Assembly: GCA_018820855.1 (NCBI GenBank)
Contig: JAHJNL010000066.1
Coordinates: 1 to 49,259 of the forward strand
Direction of reading: 5' to 3'
DNA length: 49,259 nt
Source: Pseudomonadota bacterium
GTDB lineage: Bacteria; Desulfobacterota; Desulfobulbia; Desulfobulbales; Desulfocapsaceae
Position numbers and translations under genes: made by a program. Of this stretch, positions 9,638 through 17,786 are shown piece after piece; position 1 is the first letter of the stretch, and every line of letters begins with the position of its first letter. The notes below the pieces were generated by a model. It made no database searches and had not been told where the DNA came from. It saw nothing but the letters and a program-made list of their open reading frames with translations.

Positions 9638-9964
9638 CTAACCTTTGAGGTCGACCAGGTCTTCGGTGTCGACTGATTTGTAGTTACGATATACAGCAAT
9701 GGTGATACTGAGTCCGATGGCTGCTTCTGCTGCGGCAATAGCCATAATGAACAGGGTAAAGATCTGTCCGACGGTGGGGTCAGGAGCGGTAAATCTGTTA
9801 AAGGCCATGAAGTTGATGGAGGCCGCAGCGAGGATCAGCTCGGAAGATATCAGCATCCCGATGAGTGTCCGGCGTGTGACCAGACCATATATCCCCATGC
9901 CAAACAGCAACGCTGCCAGGAGAAGATAGGTGTTCAGGTTGTTGTGCAGGGTGAGGATAGACAT
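9638..9964 (-). CDS. nuoK: Complex I subunit NuoK
   Basis: A 108-residue protein with three transmembrane helices, homologous to MrpC and to mitochondrial ND4L. Conserved acidic residues occur in the ISSELILAA segment (helix 2) and the AAAEAAIGLS segment (helix 3); these belong to the central polar axis that carries the proton signal. The length is normal, with a slightly long acidic C-terminal tail (DTEDLVDLKG). It starts at ATG 9964, immediately adjoining the nuoJ stop, which suggests translational coupling. Confidence 0.95.
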   Translation of the reverse strand: MSILTLHNNLNTYLLLAALLFGMGIYGLVTRRTLIGMLISSELILAAASINFMAFNRFTAPDPTVGQIFTLFIMAIAAAEAAIGLSITIAVYRNYKSVDTEDLVDLKG

Positions 9965-10513
9965 TTATTTGCTCCTTCCTTGACGGGCAATGACCAGGGC
10001 GCCGATTATGGAGATGAGCAGGACTATGGAGACCAGCTCAAAGACCATTGAGTAGGTAGTGAGTAACTCAACACCAATGTTTTCGACAGTACCCATATTG
10101 ATCTTAGGCATGGGGATAAAATCTGTTTTCAGGGCCATCGCCCCCATTCCAAAAGTGACAAGACCTGCGGTGACAATACCCAAAGGACCGGACAGTGGGC
10201 CTGCGGGACCATGCTTCTTGTTTTCTTCAGGTGAGGCCAGCATGATGGCAAATGCGATGGTAATACAGACTGCTCCCACGTAGATGAGCATCTGCATCAT
10301 GGCCACAAAAGGTGAATTCAAATAATAGTACATTGCTGCCACACCGATAAAACAGACGATGAGGCCGGCAACTGCACGCACCAGTCGTTCTGCATTGCAG
10401 GCAATGATTCCGCCGATAATGGTGGTAGCCAGCATAATGAGAAAGACTACACCGGCAAGTCCGTCGGCAGTGAGCAGACCAGGAGCCTGAGAAAGGGCTA
10501 CAGTTGGGTTCAT
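9965..10513 (-). CDS. nuoJ: Complex I subunit NuoJ
   Basis: A 182-residue membrane protein homologous to ND6, with about five transmembrane helices. The helix-3 segment MQMLIYVGAVCITIAFAIML is recognisable by its MLIYVGA core, which in structures contains the pi-bulge involved in coupling. A charged loop with PEENKKHGPAG follows. It overlaps the nuoI stop by four bases. It forms the quinone-proximal membrane arm with NuoA, H, K and N. Confidence 0.93.
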   Translation of the reverse strand: MNPTVALSQAPGLLTADGLAGVVFLIMLATTIIGGIIACNAERLVRAVAGLIVCFIGVAAMYYYLNSPFVAMMQMLIYVGAVCITIAFAIMLASPEENKKHGPAGPLSGPLGIVTAGLVTFGMGAMALKTDFIPMPKINMGTVENIGVELLTTYSMVFELVSIVLLISIIGALVIARQGRSK

Positions 10514-10980
10514 GAGTTTCTCTCCTTCAATCTCTGCAGAAGATCGAAATGAAAATCTTCTTTACGACTGGATGCAAGATTGTATTCTTTAGAAAAATCA
10601 ATGGCCCCGAAGCTGCAATTTTCAACGCACTGTCCACAGAGGGAGCAGGTGGTGAAATTCAGATTGTACTTCGTCAGCACTTTTTTCTTTTTGGTTTTGG
10701 TTTCTCCCTTCTCCTCGACCTCATACTCAACAGACTCTGAAGCAAGGCTGATGCATCCTGAAGGGCAGGCGCGTTGGCACATACCGCAGGCCACGCATTT
10801 TGGCTGGCCTTTCTCGTCTTCAACCAGTTCAATATGACCACGGTACCTCGCGGACATCTTAAGGGTTTCCATCGGATAAGAGACTGTCACTACCGGTTTA
10901 AAGAATTCCCTGAAGGTAATTCCCATGCCGATGGCAAGGCTCTGCAGTCCTCGGAATATTTCGCTAAAATAGGCACCCAT
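10510..10980 (-). CDS. nuoI: Complex I iron-sulfur subunit NuoI
   Basis: A 156-residue peripheral-arm protein that binds two [4Fe-4S] clusters (N6a and N6b in the standard complex). Both cysteine sets are complete: CVACGMCQRACP and CSLCGQCVENC. Between them is an unusually charged insert with a KTKKKK run. In standard complex I it passes electrons from NuoG toward NuoB. No NuoG is encoded here, so in this organism it may receive electrons directly from a ferredoxin-like donor or an unlinked input module. It lies one base from the nuoH stop. Confidence 0.95.
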   Translation of the reverse strand: MGAYFSEIFRGLQSLAIGMGITFREFFKPVVTVSYPMETLKMSARYRGHIELVEDEKGQPKCVACGMCQRACPSGCISLASESVEYEVEEKGETKTKKKKVLTKYNLNFTTCSLCGQCVENCSFGAIDFSKEYNLASSRKEDFHFDLLQRLKERNS

Positions 10981-10981
10981 A

Positions 10982-11968
10982 TTAAAATACCTTCAGTAAT
11001 CCAGCTGTCAGCAGCAGGTTAAACAGTGAGATGGGAATGAGTATCTTCCAGGACAGATTGAGCAGTCCATAGATAGTGGTTCGAGGAAAAGTCCAGCGAA
11101 TCCATATAAAAGTGGCAATAAGTAGATAAATTTTCAGAAGAAACCAGAACACACTCGGGAAGAGGCCAAAGGGGCAGCCCCAGCCACCGAGAAAGAGGAT
11201 GGTGATCAGGCTGGCACCAATAACGATATTGGCATATTCACCCATGAAGAAGAGCCCAAATCCCATACTGCCGTACTCGGTGTGGAAACCTGCTACAAGT
11301 TCACTCTCTGCCTCGCCGAGGTCAAAAGGAGCACGGTTGGTCTCGGCCAGTGAACAGATGAAGAAAATGAGAAAAGAAACCGGCATGAGAGGACTGGCCA
11401 GGGAAGGAATAATATTCCAATGCCAGAAGCCACCTGCTTGAGACACGGCAAGGTCGTGGAGATTCATGCTCCCGGTCATCATGACAATGGTGATGACAGT
11501 GATCAGCATGGGCACTTCATAAGAAATAGCCTGAGAAACGGCACGAACCGAAGCCATCACTCCGTATTTGTTTCGAGAACTCCAGCCTGCAAAAAGGATA
11601 GACATACTCCCCAACGAGGCAAAGGCAAAGATCATCAGAACACCGACATCCATGGATTTGGCTACAATGACATCGCTGAAGGGGATGGTGACGAAACTCA
11701 TAATGGCAGGTGCCATGGCCAGAACAGGCGCCACCATAAACAGTGCCTTGTCTGCACCGCCTGGGATCATGAGCTGCTTGGTCATCAATTTTGCACCATC
11801 GGCCAGAGGCTGCAGCAAGCCAAGAGGGCCGTTGACGTTCGGGCCGGGACGGCGCTGGATACGACCGGCTCCTCGACGCTCTGCCCACACCAGATAAGCG
11901 GCGTTCAGCGCGGCAAAGCCGATGGCTATTACCACCGCAATAATTGCATTTAGTACTGTTAAACTCAT
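10982..11968 (-). CDS. nuoH: Complex I subunit NuoH
   Basis: A 328-residue membrane subunit homologous to ND1. It forms much of the quinone-binding channel entry and the start of the proton path. Typical features include the ERRGAGRIQRRPGPN loop near residue 30, the acidic AETNRAPFDLGEAESELVAG segment (core NRAPFDLGEAESE, about 205-220), and FIWIRWTFPR near the C-terminus. Eight helices are expected and the length is normal. It lies 12 bases past nuoD and almost touches nuoI. Confidence 0.96.
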   Translation of the reverse strand: MSLTVLNAIIAVVIAIGFAALNAAYLVWAERRGAGRIQRRPGPNVNGPLGLLQPLADGAKLMTKQLMIPGGADKALFMVAPVLAMAPAIMSFVTIPFSDVIVAKSMDVGVLMIFAFASLGSMSILFAGWSSRNKYGVMASVRAVSQAISYEVPMLITVITIVMMTGSMNLHDLAVSQAGGFWHWNIIPSLASPLMPVSFLIFFICSLAETNRAPFDLGEAESELVAGFHTEYGSMGFGLFFMGEYANIVIGASLITILFLGGWGCPFGLFPSVFWFLLKIYLLIATFIWIRWTFPRTTIYGLLNLSWKILIPISLFNLLLTAGLLKVF

Positions 11969-11980
11969 GCGATTTCTCCC

Positions 11981-13099
11981 TTACCTGTCGATCTCAGGTA
12001 TAACTAGGTCAAGGCTTCCCATTAAGGCCAGGGCATCCATGATCAACATGCCCTCACAGGCCTCGTCAAACAGATGCATGTTGGAGTATGTTGGAGAGCG
12101 TAGTTTGAAACGATAGGCGTTTTTGCCGCCGTCACTGACAATTCTGATGCCGAAACTGCCGCGTGCGGTTTCTACAGCCTGATAATAGTCGCCAGCTGGT
12201 GGCTTAATTAGTTTTGGTTTTTTAGCTGGCATGATTGGTCCGTCCGGCAGTTTCTCCAGGCCCTGTTCAATGATGCGGAGGGACTGTTCCATCTCATCCA
12301 TACGAACTTTGTAGCGGGCAAAGGAGTCACATTCATGATAGACCGGTATGTCAAAATCGAACTCCGGATAAACAGAGTACGGCTCATTCTTACGCACATC
12401 AAAATCAATTCCTGAGCCTCTGGCGACTGGTCCTGTTGCTCCATATTTTCGACAGAGTTCTTTGGAGAGGGGGCCGATATCTTTTAAACGTTTTTGGAGA
12501 ATGATATTGCCGGTAACCAGGGCATCATATTTTTTCAAGGATTCGCGCATACGCGGGATAAAGGCCTTGGTCGCAGGAATGAATTCGTCATCAATGTCAT
12601 TATACAATCCACCAAACCGGTAGTAACAGTAGGTGAGGCGGGAACCGGTAACTCGTTCCAGTATATCCAGTATGTATTCACGATCCTGGATGGCATACAT
12701 CAGCGGAGTGAAACCGCCAAGATCCATGACAAAAGCTCCGAACCAGAAGAGGTGCGAGGCTATCCTGTTCATTTCCACAGTGATGGCACGGATGTATTCG
12801 GCGCGTTCCGGCACTTCGATACCGGAAGCCCGTTCCACGGCCAGGACATGGCCGTGGGTATATCCTAAGGCACCAAGGTAATCAAGACGGCTCAGGTTAG
12901 GCAGAACCTGGGGATAGGTCCTGTTTTCTCCCATCAGTTCATGCATACGGTGGATATAGCCTAGCACGGTTTCGGCATGGACAATATACTCACCATCCAT
13001 TTCCAGCTTTACCCGGAGAACGCCATGGGTGGCAGGATGCTGCGGCCCCACGTTCAGAGTAAAGGTTTCGCCCGGTTGGATATGAATTGGAGCACTCAT
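11981..13099 (-). CDS. nuoD: Complex I 49-kDa-type subunit NuoD
   Basis: A 372-residue peripheral-arm protein related to [NiFe]-hydrogenase large subunits. It contributes the quinone headgroup pocket with NuoB. The N-terminal signature LNVGPQHPATHGVLR is intact, including the loop histidine implicated in quinone binding, and the C-terminus ends in a short DLVIPEIDR form. The NiFe-ligand cysteines of hydrogenases are absent, as expected for NuoD. It overlaps nuoC by four bases. NuoC and NuoD are separate here, not fused as in enterobacteria. Confidence 0.96.
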   Translation of the reverse strand: MSAPIHIQPGETFTLNVGPQHPATHGVLRVKLEMDGEYIVHAETVLGYIHRMHELMGENRTYPQVLPNLSRLDYLGALGYTHGHVLAVERASGIEVPERAEYIRAITVEMNRIASHLFWFGAFVMDLGGFTPLMYAIQDREYILDILERVTGSRLTYCYYRFGGLYNDIDDEFIPATKAFIPRMRESLKKYDALVTGNIILQKRLKDIGPLSKELCRKYGATGPVARGSGIDFDVRKNEPYSVYPEFDFDIPVYHECDSFARYKVRMDEMEQSLRIIEQGLEKLPDGPIMPAKKPKLIKPPAGDYYQAVETARGSFGIRIVSDGGKNAYRFKLRSPTYSNMHLFDEACEGMLIMDALALMGSLDLVIPEIDR

Positions 13100-13635
13100 G
13101 GTTTGAAATCCTTTAAGAGGGGATGGAAGTCAGCATCTTCGGGAAGGAGTAGAGGAATAAGGTGTGGATGGCCCTCAAACTTGATACCAAAGAAATCGTG
13201 GGTCTCACGTTCGTGCCAGTTGGCACCGGAAAAGATTTTGGAGATGGTTGGTACTTTTGGTGCCGTTCGTGGTGTACGGGTACGAATGACAACGCGGCAG
13301 AGATCAAAGTCGTAACGACTGAAATCGTAAATGACTTCCAGCTGATCTTCCTTGATCCAGTCAACTCCGGTGATGCTTTCAATGAAAAATCCGGCCTTGT
13401 CCAGAATGAGAACTGCTGCAAGAAGTTCACCTGGATCAACCTGTGCGTCCAGATGGTATCCGCAGGCATTATAATCGCGTTCTATGACACCATTGACTCT
13501 GGGGCCTTCCTTTACCGTTTTCTTTGCTTTTGTCTCCTCGCCCTCGGCAGCCTCAGTAGGTGGCGTTTCTGCAACGACCGGCTCCGGGACAGGGAAGAGT
13601 TCCTGTAGTGCCTTTTTTATGGTGTCTTTTATCAT
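13096..13635 (-). CDS. nuoC: Complex I 30-kDa-type subunit NuoC
   Basis: A 179-residue peripheral-arm subunit. The family signature HERETHDFFGIKFEGHP (about residues 143-159) is well preserved. The first ~50 residues are a Pro/Glu/Lys-rich, probably disordered extension (PVVAETPPTEAAEGEE) before the conserved fold starts near NGVIERDYNACG. It starts at ATG 13635, 65 bases after the nuoB stop, the largest gap within the operon. Confidence 0.93.
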   Translation of the reverse strand: MIKDTIKKALQELFPVPEPVVAETPPTEAAEGEETKAKKTVKEGPRVNGVIERDYNACGYHLDAQVDPGELLAAVLILDKAGFFIESITGVDWIKEDQLEVIYDFSRYDFDLCRVVIRTRTPRTAPKVPTISKIFSGANWHERETHDFFGIKFEGHPHLIPLLLPEDADFHPLLKDFKP

Positions 13636-13700
13636 ATTCTTTGCTCCGAAAGGGCTTGAATAGAGAGATTTAACAAGGTGATCTTCAAATTCATTTCTGC

Positions 13701-14219
13701 TCAGGCCTTTTCAGGGTCCTTCCACCGATTCCAGCCGGAAACTTTATTTTCCAGCTCCAGAATGCCCTGCAGAAGAGCTTCGGGTCGTGGTGGGCAACCC
13801 GGAATATAGATATCTACCGGGAGAAATTTATCTGCGCCAAGGACAATGGAGTATTGTCCGTCAAATACGAAAGGGCCGCCGGAGATGGCACAGTTGCCCA
13901 GAGCCATAACCCATTTAGGTTCCGGCATCTGATCGTATAAGGTTTTAATACCTGGCATCATCTTTTTGGTTATAGTACCGGCAACAATCATGAGGTCCGA
14001 CTGTCTCGGTGATGGACGGAATACTTCTGCGCCAAAACGGGACATGTCAAATCTGGCGCAACCGGTGGCCATCATTTCAATGGCGCAGCAGGCAATACCA
14101 AAAGTAAGGGGCCAGAATGAATTTACCCGGCCAATGTTGATCAGTTTGTCAGCAACGGCAAACTGAACAACTGACGGCGGTATTGCTTCTAACGGTGAAG
14201 GTACGTTTTGCGTTCCCAC
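13701..14219 (-). CDS. nuoB: Complex I N2-cluster subunit NuoB
   Basis: A 172-residue peripheral-arm subunit that carries the terminal [4Fe-4S] cluster N2, the direct electron donor to quinone. The adjacent cysteine pair is in GIACCAIE, a third cysteine in GNCAISGG and the fourth in [10 protein letters not shown], so the ligand set is complete. It starts at GTG 14219 and overlaps the nuoA 3' end by about 30 bases. Confidence 0.95.
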   Translation of the reverse strand: MGTQNVPSPLEAIPPSVVQFAVADKLINIGRVNSFWPLTFGIACCAIEMMATGCARFDMSRFGAEVFRPSPRQSDLMIVAGTITKKMMPGIKTLYDQMPEPKWVMALGNCAISGGPFVFDGQYSIVLGADKFLPVDIYIPGCPPRPEALLQGILELENKVSGWNRWKDPEKA

Positions 14220-14623
14220 TTAAATGCTCCCTTTATCCATGCGTAAACGATTGCGAGTGATAAGATTCCGACAAAAAGGATAACCTCAATGAAGTCCCGG
14301 TAGACAATACCCTGGTCCAGAAGGGCTTGACCATTGTAGGCCATGGCTACTGGAAAAAGGAAAAGTACATCAACATCAAATGCGAGAAAGATCAAAGCGT
14401 AGAGAAAAAAGACGGTACCGTAGCGGACCCAGCTATCGCCGATAGGTACCATACCGCATTCAATGAACTGGCTGTTTCTGTTCTCAAATTGTCTCGTACC
14501 ACGAGGCATAAAGAGATACACAATAGCGATAGGGCCAAAGGCAAAGGCCAGCCCGCCGAGGGTGAAGGCCGTGATCCAGAGAATATTGTCACGGTAGAGG
14601 AAATCAGAAAATTGAAGATCCAT
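14189..14623 (-). CDS. nuoA: Complex I subunit NuoA
   Basis: A 144-residue, three-helix membrane subunit homologous to ND3. The loop after helix 1 carries the family segment [16 protein letters not shown] (cysteine-containing ECG motif), and helix 2 holds the acidic [13 protein letters not shown] motif. It is the first gene of the operon. ATG 14623 is preceded by AAGGAG at 8-base spacing. A good promoter candidate begins about 55 bases upstream. Confidence 0.96.
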   Translation of the reverse strand: MDLQFSDFLYRDNILWITAFTLGGLAFAFGPIAIVYLFMPRGTRQFENRNSQFIECGMVPIGDSWVRYGTVFFLYALIFLAFDVDVLFLFPVAMAYNGQALLDQGIVYRDFIEVILFVGILSLAIVYAWIKGAFKWERKTYLHR

Positions 14624-14678
14624 CTAAAGGCTCCTTATAGAGTTGAGTTAGCAAGATGACTTTCTGATATAGGTTTGC

Positions 14679-14707
14679 TTTTTAACGAGATCGGAGAAAA
14701 TTGTCAA
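14679..14707 (-). promoter_or_regulatory. Candidate sigma-70 promoter of the nuo operon
   Basis: On the minus strand a perfect TTGACA (14702-14707) is followed after exactly 17 bases by TAAAAA (14679-14684, four of six matches). The start site would fall near 14672, giving a leader of about 50 bases before nuoA. The 14-bp palindrome TGAATGGCCATTCA (14716-14729) lies just upstream of the -35 box, a typical activator position. Confidence 0.6.
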
Positions 14708-14715
14708 CTGAAAAC

Positions 14716-14829
14716 TGAATGGCCATTCACTCTTTGAGTTGAGTGACTATTCATTCACAAGGAGGGCGAATGAAACGTGAAGTTCAGGCGGTCAGAGCGA
14801 AAAAAAACTTGAAATTCAGGCAGTCAGAG
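14716..14829. promoter_or_regulatory. Candidate LysR operator region between nuoA and the regulator
   Basis: Three kinds of symmetry crowd the divergent intergenic region. There is a perfect palindrome, TGAATGGCCATTCA (14716-14729), and a partly overlapping CACTC...GAGTG inverted repeat just after it. There is also a 15-base direct repeat, TTCAGGCGGTCAGAG (14783-14797) and TTCAGGCAGTCAGAG (14815-14829), with one mismatch and 32 bases (about three helical turns) between copies. These are plausible binding sites for the adjacent LysR protein. No binding is shown. Confidence 0.45.
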
Positions 14830-14928
14830 GAAATCTATTGAGAAAAAGTGTATAAATGATATGGTAAGAAATCCCTAATTAAAAAAAAAGATGAATGCCA
14901 TAAGAATATTTGAACAAGGAAATTATGT

Positions 14929-15900
14929 ATGTCTATTACCTTAAGACAATTAGAAATATTTATCGCAGTTGCCGAGACGGCACAGGTGACCAAGGCCAGT
15001 AAAAAGCTGTTTGTTACCCAATCCGCAGTCAGTATGGCCCTGGCCGAGCTCGAAAATCAGCTCGGCGGCTCCCTCTTTGATCGACACGGACGCAGTCTCC
15101 TGCTTAATGAGCGAGGCCGTTATCTGCTTCCACTTGGCAAGGAAATAATATGCCAGGTCGGGAATGTAGAAAATGTCATGTCCGAAAAAAATGATACACT
15201 GCACGGTCAGATAGATGTGGTTGCCAGCACGACTGTTGGCGATTATATTCTTCCGTATCTCATCGGGGCCTTCAGGCGGATGCATCCCCAAGTTCATATT
15301 AATATGTTGGTCCATCATACCCGTTATGCAGAAAGTCTGGTTCTTGATGGGATTGTAGATGTTGGTTTTGTCGAGGGCCCGGTTTGTAATCCCGACACTG
15401 TTGTTCGTCTCTGGTTTGAGGATGAGTTAGTTGTCATAGCCGGACCTACAGATCCTCTTGCTCATAAGAAGAACTTTGATGTAGAGAAAGATTTCACCAA
15501 TACCCGTTGGATCATGCGTGAGAAAGGTTCGGGGACCCTGGCTATCTTTGAGGAAAAGATGAAAGATTATCTTGATCAAATTCATGTGGTCATGGAAATG
15601 GGTCATCCAGAGGCCATTAAAAAGGCTGTGGAATCAGGTGTGGGAGTAGCCTGCCTCTCTTCACTCACAGTCTGTCGTGAGGTGGAGCATGGCTGGCTGA
15701 AAAGTCTCAAGGTCGAAGGGGTGGATATGAGACGCAAGCTCCAGGTCATCTCGCGTAAAAATCTTGAGATAAATGATACCCTGGCCGAGTTCCTTGCTTT
15801 TTGTGATGTCATGTCCAGTTGTTCCAAATCCAGGGCCTGTCTTTCTTCCCCCTGGAAACTTCAGTCTCTCTTGGCCAAGCAGTCTGTTCAGAAGAAATAA
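14929..15900 (+). CDS. LysR-family transcriptional regulator
   Basis: A 323-residue LysR-type regulator. The winged-helix DNA-binding domain covers about residues 1-60 (TLRQLEIFIAVAET...TQSAVSMALAELE), followed by a linker helix. A periplasmic-binding-protein-like effector domain covers about 90-295. It starts at ATG 14929 behind AAGGAA at 8-base spacing. It is divergent from the nuo operon and upstream of an aminotransferase gene, and LysR proteins often regulate a divergent neighbour, so nuo or its own promoter are likely targets. The effector cannot be read from sequence. The C-terminus (after about 297) is a Ser/Cys/Lys-rich tail beyond the conserved fold. Confidence 0.93.
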   Translation: MSITLRQLEIFIAVAETAQVTKASKKLFVTQSAVSMALAELENQLGGSLFDRHGRSLLLNERGRYLLPLGKEIICQVGNVENVMSEKNDTLHGQIDVVASTTVGDYILPYLIGAFRRMHPQVHINMLVHHTRYAESLVLDGIVDVGFVEGPVCNPDTVVRLWFEDELVVIAGPTDPLAHKKNFDVEKDFTNTRWIMREKGSGTLAIFEEKMKDYLDQIHVVMEMGHPEAIKKAVESGVGVACLSSLTVCREVEHGWLKSLKVEGVDMRRKLQVISRKNLEINDTLAEFLAFCDVMSSCSKSRACLSSPWKLQSLLAKQSVQKK

Positions 15901-15988
15901 AAAAAGATCACCGGTATCTCTGCCTTCTGTCGTTCGGGGTGCAGGTACTTTCTTCCTAAATACTGAATGGAAACTTTTTGTGAATTAT

Positions 15989-16024
15989 AGCCTTGTTGTG
16001 AGTTGCTCATAACAGGGCTTTTTT
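15989..16024 (+). terminator. Rho-independent terminator after the LysR gene
   Basis: A 14-bp stem with two G-U pairs (15989-16002 with 16006-16019) closes a 3-base loop and runs into a T-tract. It lies about 90 bases past the regulator stop codon, so the downstream aminotransferase gene is probably transcribed separately. The rest of the 300-base gap to that gene holds nothing else I can name. Confidence 0.8.
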
Positions 16025-16205
16025 ATGGAATCATTATACAGAGACTTTATTCCTCTTTGTTGTTTTACTCATGCGTCGGCAGTCATGAAAACAGGGTATT
16101 AAAAAAAGGAGAGCAAAAAAAGTTTACAGAAGTGCCAAGACGCGCTATCAAGGGTTTCGGAAGATTTTTGGGCATTACTCAATTATATATAGAAGGAAGA
16201 CCATT

Positions 16206-17402
16206 ATGTGGAAGAGTATTCAACCTGCACCGCCCGATTCGATCCTTGGGTTGACGGAAGAGTTTAAGAAAGATAAAAATCCCGACAAGGTTAATCTTGG
16301 GGTAGGGGTTTATAAGGATGACGCGGGAAACACTCCTGTTCTGCGCTGTGTCAAGGCAGCCGAAAAAGAATTGGTGGAAACGCAGAAGAGTAAAAGTTAT
16401 CTTCCCATTTCAGGCGATCCTGCCTATGCGGCCGCTGTTCAGCGTCTTCTTTTCGGGACGAAGAGTGAAGTGATCAACTCTGCCCGTGCTGCCACTGTAC
16501 ATGCCCCAGGTGGTACAGGTGCTCTGAGGGTAGGCGCAGATCTCATTCATAAATTTAATCCCGAGGCCAGGGTGTGGGTCAGTTCTCCGACCTGGGCCAA
16601 CCATAATGGTATTTTTGGTGCTGCCGGCTTTGAAATTGGTAGTTACTCCTATTACAATGCAGCGAACAAGGGCTTGGATTTTGACAGGATGTTCAGTGAT
16701 CTTGAAAAGATTCCTGCCGGTGATATCGTTGTTCTCCATACTTGCTGTCATAATCCCAGCGGCGTTGATCTCAATCCTGATCAGTGGCAGGAGGTTGCCG
16801 CACTTGCTGTGCAAAAAGGATGGATCCCTTTTCTGGATTTTGCCTACCAGGGGTTTGGAGACGGAGTGATCGAAGATCGCTTTGCTGTGGAGCAGTTTGC
16901 CGCAGCCGGTATTGATTGTTACGTGGCCAGTTCTTTTTCAAAGAACTTTGGTCTCTATAATGAGCGGACTGGTGCCATGACCGTGGTTACGCCTTCAGGA
17001 GAAGAGGCAACCGTGGCCATGAGCCATCTCAAGACTGTGATACGTACCAACTATTCAAATCCTCCGGCCCATGGAGGGCTGGTGGCATCCATTATTCTCA
17101 ATACTCCTGATTTGCACGCCATGTGGCTGGAAGAGTTGGCCGCTATGCGGAATCGAATTGTGAATATGCGCAAGGCCCTGGTAGATGGATTGTCGCAGCA
17201 GGGAGTTGAGGGTGATTTTTCCTATATTGAAAAGCAGCGAGGAATGTTTTCCTTCAGTGGCTGGTCAGAGGACGTAGTGAAGCAACTCAGAGTGAATAAA
17301 GGTATTTATATGGTGGGAGGAGGGCGGATTAATCTGGCCGGTCTGACTACCTCCAATATTGAGTATGTCTGTAGTGCCGTCGCCGAAGCCATGAAGTCGT
17401 AA
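16206..17402 (+). CDS. Class I aspartate/aromatic amino acid aminotransferase
   Basis: A 398-residue pyridoxal-phosphate enzyme of the AspC/TyrB subgroup (class I aminotransferases). The PLP lysine is K246 in SSFSKNFGLYNERTG. CCHNPSGVDLN (about 180-190) and FLDFAYQGFGDG (about 209-220) are the subgroup's cofactor-binding segments. It transfers amino groups between aspartate or aromatic amino acids and 2-oxoglutarate. The length matches the family. The start ATG 16206 has AAGGAAG upstream and gives the typical N-terminus beginning MWKSIQPAPPDSILGL. Specificity for aspartate versus tyrosine/phenylalanine cannot be decided here. It stands alone, between a terminator and a strong hairpin. Confidence 0.93.
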   Translation: MWKSIQPAPPDSILGLTEEFKKDKNPDKVNLGVGVYKDDAGNTPVLRCVKAAEKELVETQKSKSYLPISGDPAYAAAVQRLLFGTKSEVINSARAATVHAPGGTGALRVGADLIHKFNPEARVWVSSPTWANHNGIFGAAGFEIGSYSYYNAANKGLDFDRMFSDLEKIPAGDIVVLHTCCHNPSGVDLNPDQWQEVAALAVQKGWIPFLDFAYQGFGDGVIEDRFAVEQFAAAGIDCYVASSFSKNFGLYNERTGAMTVVTPSGEEATVAMSHLKTVIRTNYSNPPAHGGLVASIILNTPDLHAMWLEELAAMRNRIVNMRKALVDGLSQQGVEGDFSYIEKQRGMFSFSGWSEDVVKQLRVNKGIYMVGGGRINLAGLTTSNIEYVCSAVAEAMKS

Positions 17403-17422
17403 GTGATCACAGGCACTGCATC

Positions 17423-17484
17423 TTCGAGCGATCCTTCCTGGCCGCATAGGTAGACTATGGCGGTCACAGGAAGGATCGCTCGAA
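17423..17484. repeat. Large hairpin with perfect 18-bp arms
   Basis: TTCGAGCGATCCTTCCTG (17423-17440) and its exact reverse complement (17467-17484) enclose a 26-base loop region that contains a further CATAG/CTATG pairing. Just outside, CACAGG and CCTGTG are also complementary. It lies between the convergent aminotransferase and truA genes. There is no T-run directly after either arm, so it is not a standard intrinsic terminator, though it may end or stabilise transcripts. It could be one copy of a dispersed palindromic element. Confidence 0.75.
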
Positions 17485-17786
17485 TCTACACCACCTGTGC
17501 CAATTACTGATGTTTTCAGCTATTATTTTTTAACAATCAATTAAAAAGCTCAATCCCCACCCCACCAATCCTGTCAGTACAACTTTCCTCACATTAAACA
17601 CTGTTTATACTGAAGTCGTTTTGTAGCCAGCTTTTTCCTGTTTCTCATAACTATTTTTTAATAATAACGTTAAGGTAATAAGAGAGAATTTGGATAAGCA
17701 AAAGATACAATCTGTAAAATCACATCGATACCGATTTGGAACATTCTTGCAGACTGTTGAATGACGAAGGAATAAAGAGAGGCTGT
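17485..17786. other. Gene-free AT-rich region between convergent genes
   Basis: About 300 bases between the large hairpin and the 3' end of truA. Only short, unconvincing reading frames occur. I see no RNA gene, repeat or clear terminator here. Confidence 0.5.

Noticed and set aside
14924-14932. An alternative ATG four bases before the LysR start
   Set aside because: It is in another frame. ATG 14929 gives the standard LysR N-terminus with a good ribosome-binding site.
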